Shown: positions 1 through 6,785 of the stretch, piece by piece | Layout of the letters: every line of letters begins with the position of its first letter | Position numbering within the stretch: the first letter of the stretch is position 1 | Origin: Eubacterium sp. | Lineage (GTDB): Bacteria; Bacillota; Clostridia; Lachnospirales; Lachnospiraceae | NCBI GenBank assembly: GCA_020844525.1 | Contig: JAJGAH010000041.1 | Coordinates: forward strand, 1-10,726 | Reading direction: 5' to 3' | DNA length: 10,726 bases | The notes under the pieces: model-generated | The model's database searches: none | Told to the model about the DNA's origin: nothing | Seen by the model: the letters and a program-made list of their open reading frames with translations, nothing else | Made by a program: the position numbers and the translations under genes

Positions 1-209
1 TATTCCGGACCTGTGAGTTCTTCCTTGAAGGTATGCAGCCCGAATCCGTTATGAATGCACTGATTCAGAATGCCTCCAAGCTCTCCGTCTCTCTCCAGAA
101 TCAGAATACGCTCTGTACCGCTTTTTCTGGCGGAGATCGCTGCTGCCAGTCCTGCCGGGCCGCCACCTACAATCACAATATCATAAGCCTGCATTGTATT
201 TGCCTCCAT
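1..209 (-). CDS. NAD(P)/FAD-dependent oxidoreductase, N-terminal part (runs off the left edge)
   Basis: Only about 69 N-terminal codons are inside the window. They begin with a Rossmann dinucleotide-binding fold: a [16 protein letters not shown] stretch (the GxGxxG FAD loop, residues about 9-24) followed by an [16 protein letters not shown] segment at about 44-59. That segment is typical of the pyridine-nucleotide-disulfide-type oxidoreductases that follow GlpA/GlpO in clostridial glycerol-3-phosphate clusters. The ATG at 209 overlaps the upstream stop codon as TAATG and has GGGAGG 7 bases before it. A second ATG at 194 has its own GGAGG 8 bases before it and would give a protein starting MQAYDIV, closer to usual family starts, so the true start is ambiguous. 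By family context it probably passes electrons from the upstream flavoprotein to NAD(P). A small DUF1667 protein often follows in such operons but would lie outside the window. Confidence 0.85.
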   Translation of the reverse strand, partial: MEANTMQAYDIVIVGGGPAGLAAAISARKSGTERILILERDGELGGILNQCIHNGFGLHTFKEELTGPE

Positions 210-1684
210 TATGCTTCCTCCCCGAAATGTTCCTTGGTACGACCCGTCACGAGCTTTGAATCGCCGCCGCTCTTGGTGATTTTCTCATATGGTATGCCGA
301 GCTCCCGATGCAGGATCTCCATGGTACGGGGAGAACAGAAACCTGCCTGGCAGCGTCCCATTCCTGCTCTGGTTCTCCGCTTGACACCATCAAGAGAACG
401 GGCGCCAAGAGGTCTGTGTATGGCGTCCAGAATTTCTCCCTCTGTAATGGATTCGCATCTGCAGATAATTCTTCCATAGGCCGGTTTTTCCCGGATCAAT
501 GCGTTCCTCTCCTCCATGGAAAGCTCAGACGGTCTCAGGATTCCCTTCCGTTTTCCATTCCAGTTCTCCTTTGGCGTAAGGTGAAGCTTCTCAGCCATCA
601 TCTTTGCGACATATTCTCCGATCGCAGGACTGGATGAAAGTCCGGGGGATTCAATTCCGGCGCAGTCAATAAAACGGGGCGCATCCTCCACCTCTCCGAT
701 AATAAAATCGTGGCCGTCTTCATGGGCACGAAGACCGGCAAAGGATGTGATCACCTGATACATCGGCAGATTCCGTACATTGCGTCCTGCCTTCTCAATG
801 ATCTCTTGCAGTCCTTCAGCTGTCGTGTTGGTTCCTTCCCTGTTTTCGATATCCTGTGCGTTTGGACCGATGAGCAGATTGCCGTGAATCGTAGGTGTTA
901 CCAGAACGCCCTTTCCCATCTTGCCCGGCAGTGAAAATACTGTATGTGACACATAGTTACCGGCTGCCCGGTCCAGCAGGCAGTAAGCGCCGCGTCTCGG
1001 TGTGATGTGAATTTTTTTTGCGCTGACCATGTTGTGAAAAACATCTGCATAGACACCGGCTGCATTGATAATATATCTGGCTTTGTAATCACCATTGCAG
1101 GTACGGATTCTCCAGATCTTCTCTCCGGATGACGGAAGTGTGTCTTCTTCAATATGCTCCACCTCTGTATTGAAAAAGAAATCCACGCCATTGACATTGG
1201 CATTCTCAGCCATTGCAATATTCAGGAGGAAGGGACATACAATGCCGCTGGTTTTCGCATAAAATGCCCCCACCACATTCTCTGAGAGATTGGGCTCGAG
1301 TGCAAGCACCTCCTCGCGGTTCAGTATCTCCATGCTGTCCGCCGGAAGTCCATTTGCGATACCACGGTCATACAGCTTCTGAAGACCGTCCACCTCATCG
1401 GGATCCGTGCAGACAACAAGTGCTCCGTTTCTGCGGAATGGAACATCCAGATCTGAAGCAATCTGGTCCATCATCTGGCTGCCACGGACATTCAGCTTTG
1501 CCATCATGCTTCCTGTCTCCGCGTCAAAACCGGCATGGACAATCGCACTGTTGGCTTTGGTTGTGCCACAGCAGACATCCTCCTCTTTTTCCAGAACACA
1601 GATCTGCAATTTGTATCTGGAAAGTTCCCGGGCAATCGCGCTTCCGCTCACTCCTGCTCCAATGATTACCACATCATACAGCAT
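209..1684 (-). CDS. GlpA/GlpO-type FAD-dependent oxidoreductase with C-terminal BFD [2Fe-2S] domain (probable anaerobic glycerol-3-phosphate dehydrogenase)
   Basis: The 491-residue protein has an N-terminal FAD fold ([12 protein letters not shown], GxGxxG at 9-14), a DAO-type catalytic domain to about residue 370 (NAAG at 207-210, SFAGLRA at 314-320) and a C-terminal BFD-like [2Fe-2S] domain. That domain is marked by CRC at 408-410 and CQAGFC at 445-450, giving four cysteines as C-x-C-x34-C-x4-C. This arrangement matches the anaerobic GlpA/LhgO-like family, which oxidises sn-glycerol-3-phosphate to dihydroxyacetone phosphate or a related 2-hydroxyacid substrate. The exact substrate cannot be read from sequence. 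AGGAGG lies 11 bases upstream of the ATG. It is first in an operon with the next oxidoreductase, whose start overlaps this stop by one base, implying translational coupling and probably a protein complex. The leader contains a terminator hairpin (see 1747-1801). Confidence 0.88.
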   Translation of the reverse strand: MLYDVVIIGAGVSGSAIARELSRYKLQICVLEKEEDVCCGTTKANSAIVHAGFDAETGSMMAKLNVRGSQMMDQIASDLDVPFRRNGALVVCTDPDEVDGLQKLYDRGIANGLPADSMEILNREEVLALEPNLSENVVGAFYAKTSGIVCPFLLNIAMAENANVNGVDFFFNTEVEHIEEDTLPSSGEKIWRIRTCNGDYKARYIINAAGVYADVFHNMVSAKKIHITPRRGAYCLLDRAAGNYVSHTVFSLPGKMGKGVLVTPTIHGNLLIGPNAQDIENREGTNTTAEGLQEIIEKAGRNVRNLPMYQVITSFAGLRAHEDGHDFIIGEVEDAPRFIDCAGIESPGLSSSPAIGEYVAKMMAEKLHLTPKENWNGKRKGILRPSELSMEERNALIREKPAYGRIICRCESITEGEILDAIHRPLGARSLDGVKRRTRAGMGRCQAGFCSPRTMEILHRELGIPYEKITKSGGDSKLVTGRTKEHFGEEA

Positions 1685-1746
1685 CGTACATTCGACCTCC
1701 TATGACTTACTTGCTTCATCTGCAGCTTCTGACTTGTTTACACACG

Positions 1747-1801
1747 AAAAAAGAGTCAGCGCATAAACGGTGCACATTTGCATCGCTTCAGCAACTGACT
1801 C
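1747..1801 (-). terminator. Intrinsic terminator inside the leader of the glp-like operon (candidate attenuator)
   Basis: On the minus strand a perfect 7-bp stem, GAGTCAG (1801-1795) with CTGACTC (1759-1753), encloses a 35-nt loop that can fold further, and it is followed at once by six T. It lies between the predicted promoter (1850-1879) and the AUG at 1684, so it would stop transcription before the operon unless antiterminated. An alternative stem, AGCTG with CAGTT, would consume part of the 5' arm. In Bacillus the glpD leader holds such a terminator and is read through with GlpP plus glycerol-3-phosphate. Applying that here is inference. Confidence 0.6.
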
Positions 1802-1849
1802 ATAATTCTCCAGCTACAATATTTATTTGCTCTTTGTAGATCTATGAAT

Positions 1850-1879
1850 ATATTAACACAAAAATAGTGGGCAATTCAA
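1850..1879 (-). promoter_or_regulatory. Predicted sigma-A-type promoter of the glp-like operon
   Basis: The minus strand reads TTGAAT (1879-1874), a 17-base spacer, then TTAATA (1856-1851), or TAATAT with an 18-base spacer. The predicted start near 1843 gives a leader of about 160 nt containing the terminator at 1747-1801. Assigned by motif only. Confidence 0.5.
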
Positions 1880-1924
1880 GTTAATTCTAAAATTTTAAAT
1901 TGCGATCCGCGCCTGCAGAGCCGG

Positions 1925-1953
1925 TTGATTTTCATCTGCTGATCGCATATACT
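1925..1953 (+). promoter_or_regulatory. Predicted sigma-A-type promoter of the NifX-FKBP fusion gene
   Basis: TTGATT (1925-1930) and TATACT (1948-1953) are separated by exactly 17 bases. It is divergent from the glp-like promoter 46 bases away. A start near 1960 would give an unusually long 5' leader of about 180 nt before the AUG at 2143. Confidence 0.6.
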
Positions 1954-1959
1954 TAAACG

Positions 1960-2142
1960 ACTGGTAAATTTGAAATATTCTGTGGATGCAGAGCAATCTG
2001 CCCCGGCGATACCATCCTATGCCCATGTGCTTATACTGCACCTGCAGAATACATAAGTCAGAGAAAATAATTTTTCAATATGGGATAAACAGTGAAAAGC
2101 GATTTTTTCTTCAAACGCAAACAGTGAGAAAGGATGAAAAAT
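1960..2142 (+). promoter_or_regulatory. Long 5' leader of the NifX-FKBP gene with inverted and direct repeats
   Basis: No gene is seen here. The leader contains an inverted repeat, CTTAT (2030-2034) with ATAAG (2053-2057), around an inner CTGC/GCAG stem (2036-2047). It also has a direct repeat, AAACAGTGA, at 2087-2095 and 2119-2127, the second copy running into the GAGAAAGG ribosome binding site. This could be an operator or an RNA control element. It matches no riboswitch class I can recognise by eye. Confidence 0.3.
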
Positions 2143-3099
2143 ATGAAAATTGCAGCAACCTATGACAATGGCAATATCTTCCAGCATTTCGGAAGAACTG
2201 AAACTTTTAAAATTTATACCATCGAGGATAATCAGATTGTCTCCATGAAATACCTGCAGGCAGGCGGGGTGAGCCATGAGGCACTTGCAGGACTGCTTGC
2301 AGAGCAGGGTGTAGATACCATCATCTGCGGCGGCATGGGTGCAGGCGCCCAGGCTGCGCTGGCTGATGCCGGACTCCGGATCTTCTCAGGAGCTTCAGGA
2401 GACGCGGATGATGCCGTCCGCGCTCTGCTTGACGGAGCTCTTGTATCCGAAGGTGTAAATTGTGACCATGCACATGAGCATGCAGAGGGTTTCGGCTGTG
2501 GAAACCACAGAGACGCAGAAGCTGCAGATTCTGATGAGACGTCCGGCTGTGGTGGCGGATGCTGCGGGGACGATGCATCCAGCTGCGGTGGATGCTGCTC
2601 CGATGAGGAATCCGGCTGCGGCGGCGGATGCTGCAGTGGCGGATGCCATGAAATGCAGATTATTTTTGAAGGGCCGAATGCCGGCAAGACTGTCAGGACC
2701 CATTATGAGGGCACCTTCAATGACGGTACCGTCTTTGATTCCTCCTATGGCCGCGGTGAGCCTCTGGAATTTGTATGCGGAACCGGCATGATGATTCCGG
2801 GGTTTGACAAAGCAGTGGTGGAGATGCAGGTGGGAGATGTCGTAAACATTCATCTTGCCCCGGAAGAAGCCTACGGTCCTTACGATCCAAACGCGGTTTT
2901 CACTGTACCGCTTGACCAGCTGGAAGGGGCGGCAGGACTGAAAGCAGGTGACCATGCTTATCTGTCAAACGCAATGGGACAACCTTTCCCGGTTCTTGTC
3001 AAGGCAAAGGATGACAAGTCCATCACGTTTGATGCGAACCATGAGATGGCCGGAAAAGAGCTGAATTTCAAGATTGAGCTTGTATCCGTAGAAGACTGA
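2143..3099 (+). CDS. Fusion protein: NifX/NifB-like cofactor-binding domain, Cys-rich linker, SlyD-like FKBP peptidyl-prolyl isomerase
   Basis: Three parts are visible in 318 residues. Residues 1 to about 105 (MKIAATYDNG, FQHFGRTETFKIY, GVDTIICGGMGAGAQAALADAG) match the dinitrogenase iron-molybdenum cofactor family of NifX/NafY/NifB C-terminal domains. Residues about 107-169 form a linker with 12 cysteines and 5 histidines, including three CGG(G)CC-type repeats. Residues about 171-318 are a SlyD-type FKBP: HYEGTFNDGTVFDSS, GMMIPGFDKAV, PEEAYGPYDPN, an inserted flap domain, and NHEMAGKELNF. The FKBP part should act as prolyl isomerase and chaperone. The NifX part and the cysteines suggest binding of a metal or metal-sulfur cluster, by inference. 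An in-frame ATG at 2134 touches the GAGAAAGG Shine-Dalgarno directly, while the ATG at 2143 sits 9 bases from it and gives the usual family N-terminus, so 2143 is preferred. It is the only plus-strand gene here, with its own promoter and terminator. No nif or hydrogenase gene is nearby. Confidence 0.88.
   Translation: MKIAATYDNGNIFQHFGRTETFKIYTIEDNQIVSMKYLQAGGVSHEALAGLLAEQGVDTIICGGMGAGAQAALADAGLRIFSGASGDADDAVRALLDGALVSEGVNCDHAHEHAEGFGCGNHRDAEAADSDETSGCGGGCCGDDASSCGGCCSDEESGCGGGCCSGGCHEMQIIFEGPNAGKTVRTHYEGTFNDGTVFDSSYGRGEPLEFVCGTGMMIPGFDKAVVEMQVGDVVNIHLAPEEAYGPYDPNAVFTVPLDQLEGAAGLKAGDHAYLSNAMGQPFPVLVKAKDDKSITFDANHEMAGKELNFKIELVSVED
2545..2646 (+). repeat. Imperfect in-frame repeat encoding CGG(G)CC metal-binding-like motifs
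   Basis: Three imperfect copies of a unit reading about TCCGGCTGCGGTGGCGGATG encode CGGGCC, CGGCC and CGGGCC clusters separated by short acidic Ser/Asp/Glu spacers, ending in SGGCHE. The unit probably grew by in-frame duplication and raises the cysteine count between the two folded domains. Confidence 0.75.
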
Positions 3100-3100
3100 C

Positions 3101-3160
3101 CCATATCAGATCAGGCTGATACATATCAGATTGAGCTGAGACACATCAGATTGAGCTGAG
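3101..3160 (+). repeat. Three 20-bp tandem repeats directly after the fusion gene
   Basis: Units lie at 3101-3120, 3121-3140 and 3141-3160. The second and third (ACATATCAGATTGAGCTGAG type) differ at one position; the first differs from the second at five. Each can form a small hairpin (TCAG with CTGA), best in the first unit, where TATCAG pairs with CTGATA (3104-3121). They lie between the stop codon and the terminator, so they would be in the 3' untranslated region. Confidence 0.8.
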
Positions 3161-3161
3161 A

Positions 3162-3217
3162 TTTTTAAAGCCCTGCATCGGATCTCGGAAAACCGGGAAT
3201 CTGATGCAGGGCTTTTT
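3162..3217 (+). terminator. Strong intrinsic terminator of the NifX-FKBP gene
   Basis: A perfect 13-bp stem, AAAGCCCTGCATC (3167-3179) with GATGCAGGGCTTT (3203-3215), extends inward through GGAT/ATCT and a CGG-AAAA-CCG tip, and ends in a run of five T (3213-3217). An A-rich tract on the other side gives some symmetry, but the minus-strand read has only three T directly after the stem. It would serve the convergent adenine deaminase gene less well. Confidence 0.85.
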
Positions 3218-3222
3218 CACCT

Positions 3223-3303
3223 GCAAGGTATTTGACCGCGCATGTTGCTTAGCAAGGCATTTGAACGCGCGTGTCGCTTATTGGAATACGCTTATTGGAA
3301 TAA
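3223..3303. repeat. Two further tandem duplications (29-bp and 14-bp units) between convergent genes
   Basis: A 29-bp unit beginning GCAAGG occurs at 3223-3251 and 3252-3280, identical at 25 of 29 positions. A 14-bp unit, GCTTATTGGAATAC or -AA, occurs at 3276-3289 and 3290-3303, overlapping the end of the previous array. No coding potential is seen. Confidence 0.75.
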
Positions 3304-3342
3304 TTTCCTTGAAAAACCTTTTCTCCGGAATTTCGCAATAAA

Positions 3343-5040
3343 TTACCGCAGAAATTTTCCGTCCGTCACGCTGTAAACACCGCGGGGTGTGCATCGGATT
3401 TCAGGGATAACCGGAAGTGCCATAAAGGACAGCGTAATAAACGGGTCCATAGCCACAGGCACACCCATTCTGTGCGCCTGGTGAATCATTTTTTTCAGCT
3501 TCCGGTTCACATAGGAATAACTCCTGTCTGAAATCAGTCCCATCACCGGCAGCTCCAGCGTATCATATACTTCACCATTCTGAATGATCGTGTACCCGCC
3601 ATGGGTGCGCTCCAGTTCATGCACCGCCATCAGAATATCTCTGTCATTATCTCCTATCACTATAATATTATGGCTGTCATGAGATACAGAAGAAGCGATG
3701 GCTCCACCGGTAAGTCCAAAATCCAGCACAGCACCGACTCCTGTCTTTCCGGTTGCCTTATGGCGCTCAAAAACAGCGATCTTGTCCAGATGACCATCCG
3801 GCTCAAAATATTCTCTGCCTGGCAGAAGCATGTCCTTCCGTTCCGTGAGAATTTGTCCGGGTATCATCCGGATCACAGGGAACGGTTTCCCATCCAGAGG
3901 GATTCTCAGGCTTTCCGGATCTATTTTCCCAAGGTGAATCGTATCCATCAGCTTTGGCGGACAGGGTGCAGGCTTAACCCGCTGTTCACCTCTGATCAGC
4001 TTCCCCTTGTAAAAGACCATCTGAGCGTTAAAATCCTTCAGGGAATCCCATACAACAAGATCTGCATCGAATCCCGGAGCCACCGCACCGGTTCTTCGAA
4101 GGCCGTAGCACCTTGCAGGCTGAATCGTTGCCATCTTGACAGCAGCAATCGGACTGATTCCCATGCTGACAGCCTTCCGGACATTATGATCGATGTCGCC
4201 CTCCCGTGTAATGTCTTCAATATGCTTGTCATCCGTGCAGAAGCAGAACCCCTCGGTATTGGTATTGTTCTCCACGATCCCCTTGACGATCATTTCCAGA
4301 TTCCTGGCGGCACTGCCCTCCCGGATATGGCAGGTCATGCCCATGGACCGTTCCTTCATGACATATTCATAGGTCGTCCCCTCGTGATCTGTAGTCACAC
4401 CAGCCATCACATAGGCAGCCAGCTCTTCATCCGAAAGATTCGGAGCATGTCCATCCTTTACTCTTCCATCAAAAAGCTCCAGCTTCCGGTTCATTTCCGG
4501 ATCGCCATTGATGACAGACATACAGTCCATCACCTCGCCCAGACCGAGTACACGCTGGTTTTTCAGATAGGGAGCCATCTGATCTGCAGTCAGGGTGCAC
4601 CCATTGTCATCTATCGGCGTGGAAGGCACACAGGAAGCGATCATGACATACACATGTGCCGGACAGTTTTCCGTCTGAGAGAGCAGATAATCGATGCCAT
4701 CTGTTCCGGCAACATTGGCTACCTCATGCGGGTCCACAATAAAAGTCGTCGTGCCGTGAGCTGTTGCCTTCGCGATCAGCACCTGGGAATTTACCAGTGT
4801 GGATTCCAGATGCAGATGGGCATCAATAAAGCCGGAGGTAAGGTACATGCCCTGCAGGTTGATCTCCTTCACGCCCTGATAATCGCCGATTCCAACGATC
4901 ATTCCGTTCGTGATGGCAACGTTTCCCTCCTCCACACGATCCGTAAACACATTGACAATCTTTGCGTTTTTCAATACGAGATCCGCCTTGATCAGTTTTC
5001 GTGCTGCCCGCGAGCAGCCAAGATACTTGTCCAGCTTCAT
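3343..5040 (-). CDS. ade: Adenine deaminase
   Basis: The 565-residue enzyme hydrolyses adenine to hypoxanthine and ammonia in purine salvage and acts in the cytoplasm. It has the full Ade family layout: amidohydrolase metal-site motifs FIDAHLHLES (71-80), DPHEVANVAGTDGI (103-116), GLGEVMD (166-172), DGHAPNL (196-202), TTDHE (216-220) and CTDDKHI (268-274), the PARCYGL and GAVAPGFDADLVV stretch (308-330), then the C-terminal domain with VSHDSHN (452-458) and DPFITLSFMALPVIPEI (532-548). Length is normal for the family (about 560-600). GGAGGTGA sits 5 bases before the ATG. It lies 122 bases downstream of the amylase gene on the same strand, with no clear terminator between them, so partial read-through is possible. 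A weak promoter candidate (TTGTCT at 5149-5144) lies in that gap. No purine riboswitch core is recognisable. Confidence 0.93.
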   Translation of the reverse strand: MKLDKYLGCSRAARKLIKADLVLKNAKIVNVFTDRVEEGNVAITNGMIVGIGDYQGVKEINLQGMYLTSGFIDAHLHLESTLVNSQVLIAKATAHGTTTFIVDPHEVANVAGTDGIDYLLSQTENCPAHVYVMIASCVPSTPIDDNGCTLTADQMAPYLKNQRVLGLGEVMDCMSVINGDPEMNRKLELFDGRVKDGHAPNLSDEELAAYVMAGVTTDHEGTTYEYVMKERSMGMTCHIREGSAARNLEMIVKGIVENNTNTEGFCFCTDDKHIEDITREGDIDHNVRKAVSMGISPIAAVKMATIQPARCYGLRRTGAVAPGFDADLVVWDSLKDFNAQMVFYKGKLIRGEQRVKPAPCPPKLMDTIHLGKIDPESLRIPLDGKPFPVIRMIPGQILTERKDMLLPGREYFEPDGHLDKIAVFERHKATGKTGVGAVLDFGLTGGAIASSVSHDSHNIIVIGDNDRDILMAVHELERTHGGYTIIQNGEVYDTLELPVMGLISDRSYSYVNRKLKKMIHQAHRMGVPVAMDPFITLSFMALPVIPEIRCTPRGVYSVTDGKFLR

Positions 5041-5162
5041 AAGCTCACCTCCAGACCTGAACAGATGCTGTGCAGTACCATTTTTTTATCAATTTCTATA
5101 AGATCTATGCTTCTATAAATAGTTAAAAGAATACTGAAAGAAGAGACAATTATATTAATCCG

Positions 5163-6482
5163 TTAATGGTCAAGGCTGAACACGAGCGGTTCTCCATCCG
5201 CTGACAGATGTCCCATGCTAACCTCCACCTGTCTTTCGTGGATCAGATCAGTGTATATACCATCCGGAATGTCATATTCATTCACAGAAATCAGGCCGCC
5301 TGCTTCGCCCAGGCAAAAAACACCTGCAGTTCTGCTTCCAGGTTTTCCAGTTGCAGCAGATGCATTTACTGTACGGATGCCGACCATAATATCATGACTG
5401 GCTGCATACATCTTTTCGGTACAGTCGACAGGAAGTTCTTTACACACGGAATAGAGTTTTCTCATCAGCATGGTCAGATCTGTACCATCCCAGGAAACAT
5501 TGTCCTTGTCAAACAGGCTCGGTACATGATCTGCGCTTCGCTCCTGGCCGTTATAAATCAGCGTTGTCCCCTTCAGAAAATAGGACAGGGCTGTCCAGTT
5601 CCTGCGTGCCCTCTCATCCCGGATGAGAAAAGCACCGCGGAGCTTGTCATGATTTTCCAGAAACCTCAGCTTGTCATAATTATCCGGATAAATATATTCC
5701 TGCAGGTTCAGAGCATTTGCATAATCCGTAAGCGTATTTTTTCCACTGAGATATCCAATATAACGATGGTACATATCATAGTCATAACAGATGTCAAATG
5801 CCTGGTAAAGTTCAGAATCAGAGGCACAGGGTATACCATGCCCGCGCGTATAGGTGATAAATGGCAGTTCGCCGGATTCGGCGAGCCAGATGCATCCGTG
5901 ATGCACCTCCTCAACGGCTTCTCTAGCAGCCTTCCAGAATGCAACCGGCACAATCGGTGCAACGTCACATCTGAAGCCATCGACCTGATATTCTCCTACC
6001 CACATCTTCAGAGTGTCAATCTGATACTCCCAAAGGTCCCTGTTGCTGTAATCCAGGTCAATCACATCCCACCAGTCGCCGATCCTGTTGCCGAAGCTTC
6101 CATCCGCCTTATGGTAAAACCATTCCGGATGCTTATGCGCAAGGACACTGTCCGGCGAGGTATGATTGTAAACCACGTCGATAATGCACTTCATTCCCAA
6201 TTTATGGATGGCACTTACAAGGCTTTTGAAATCCTCCAGTGTACCAAATTCCGGATTGACTGCCCTGTAATCCCGGATAGCATAAGAAGACCCAAGGTTG
6301 CCCTTTCTGTTCTTTACGCCACAGGGATGGATCGGCATCAGCCATATGATATCGACTCCCAGATCCTTTATACGGTGCAAATCCCGCTCCAATGCCTGAA
6401 ATGTACCTGCTTCACTGTAGTTTCTGACAAAAACAGAATACATAACACAGTTTCTCAATGCCTTCGTTGTATTTTCTGCCAT
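5163..6482 (-). CDS. Alpha-amylase family (GH13) glycoside hydrolase, probably cytoplasmic
   Basis: The 439-residue protein carries all four GH13 signature regions in order: DVVYNH (102-107), GFRCDVA (169-175, nucleophile D173), the WLAESGE region with acid/base E202, and FLENHD (274-279, transition-state D279). Early motifs VDIIWLMPIHP (43-53) and GSSYAIRDYRAVNPEFGT (64-81) are also typical. The N-terminus is charged and lacks a hydrophobic segment, so there is no signal peptide. The enzyme should act on imported maltooligosaccharides or internal glycogen, by inference. The subfamily cannot be fixed by eye; the short chain with no extra carbohydrate-binding domain fits small intracellular amylases or alpha-glucosidases. 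GAAAGG lies 12 bases before the ATG, rather far. It has its own promoter (6523-6551) and is followed by ade on the same strand. Confidence 0.9.
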   Translation of the reverse strand: MAENTTKALRNCVMYSVFVRNYSEAGTFQALERDLHRIKDLGVDIIWLMPIHPCGVKNRKGNLGSSYAIRDYRAVNPEFGTLEDFKSLVSAIHKLGMKCIIDVVYNHTSPDSVLAHKHPEWFYHKADGSFGNRIGDWWDVIDLDYSNRDLWEYQIDTLKMWVGEYQVDGFRCDVAPIVPVAFWKAAREAVEEVHHGCIWLAESGELPFITYTRGHGIPCASDSELYQAFDICYDYDMYHRYIGYLSGKNTLTDYANALNLQEYIYPDNYDKLRFLENHDKLRGAFLIRDERARRNWTALSYFLKGTTLIYNGQERSADHVPSLFDKDNVSWDGTDLTMLMRKLYSVCKELPVDCTEKMYAASHDIMVGIRTVNASAATGKPGSRTAGVFCLGEAGGLISVNEYDIPDGIYTDLIHERQVEVSMGHLSADGEPLVFSLDH

Positions 6483-6522
6483 AATAAAATAGTACCTTTC
6501 ATATTTATTTACTTTTTTTCTC

Positions 6523-6551
6523 AGTATAGCGCCCGGCTTGCGCTACTTCAA
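6523..6551 (-). promoter_or_regulatory. Predicted sigma-A-type promoter of the GH13 gene
   Basis: The minus strand reads TTGAAG (6551-6546), a 17-base spacer, then TATACT (6528-6523). The predicted start near 6516 gives a leader of about 33 nt. No clear catabolite-repression (cre) site was found nearby. Confidence 0.65.
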
Positions 6552-6637
6552 ATACAAACCACAGAAATAGACAATTTTTCATTAGACTAACATAAAGCGC
6601 ATTACCTGTACAAGTATACGGGCTGGCTGCCACAAGG

Positions 6638-6684
6638 ATCTGGTCTGCCTGCAATATTTCTCCGGAAATTCAGGAGAACCAGAT
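6638..6684. other. Long imperfect stem-loop between tsf terminator and GH13 promoter
   Basis: ATCTGGT (6638-6644) pairs with ACCAGAT (6678-6684), then CT with AG, CCTG (6648-6651) with CAGG (6671-6674), and an inner ATTTC/GAAAT hairpin (6656-6669) with a TCCG tip. There is no T tract on either side, so it is not a typical terminator. It could be a regulator-binding region for the downstream GH13 promoter or a decayed repeat. No function can be assigned. Confidence 0.35.
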
Positions 6685-6703
6685 ACAGCGATGATCTTAA
6701 TAT

Positions 6704-6753
6704 AAAAAAAGCCGGAAACCGCGTGCACACTTTCCATGTGCACGGATTTCCGG
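6704..6753 (-). terminator. Strong intrinsic terminator of the rpsB-tsf operon
   Basis: On the minus strand CCGGAAA (6753-6747) pairs with TTTCCGG (6718-6712) and GTGCACA (6743-6737) with TGTGCAC (6729-6723), around a 7-nt loop with a small internal loop. Seven T follow (6710-6704). It lies about 30 bases after the tsf stop codon. Confidence 0.85.
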
Positions 6754-6785
6754 TGTATACGAGCTAATGCGTATAGCAGCCCTGA

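Noticed and set aside
2395..2955. Minus-strand and alternative-frame open frames across the NifX-FKBP gene
   Set aside because: They reflect GC-rich Cys/Gly repeats read in other frames and give low-complexity Ala/Pro/His proteins; the forward frame has both conserved domains.
3101..3303. Possible CRISPR array
   Set aside because: Repeats are directly abutting tandem units of differing length, without unique spacers or cas genes.
3601..5118. A 505-codon plus-strand open frame opposite adenine deaminase
   Set aside because: It lies almost wholly antisense to a clearly conserved gene; its protein is rich in His, Arg, Ser and Cys with no recognisable domain, and it has no convincing start context.
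5041..5162. Possible purine riboswitch or firm promoter upstream of adenine deaminase
   Set aside because: No purine-riboswitch core is visible, and the TTGTCT box has only a poor -10 at the right distance.
5208..6590. A 460-codon plus-strand open frame opposite the GH13 gene
   Set aside because: It is the antisense shadow of a gene with all catalytic motifs intact; no domain is recognisable and its end runs into the GH13 promoter.
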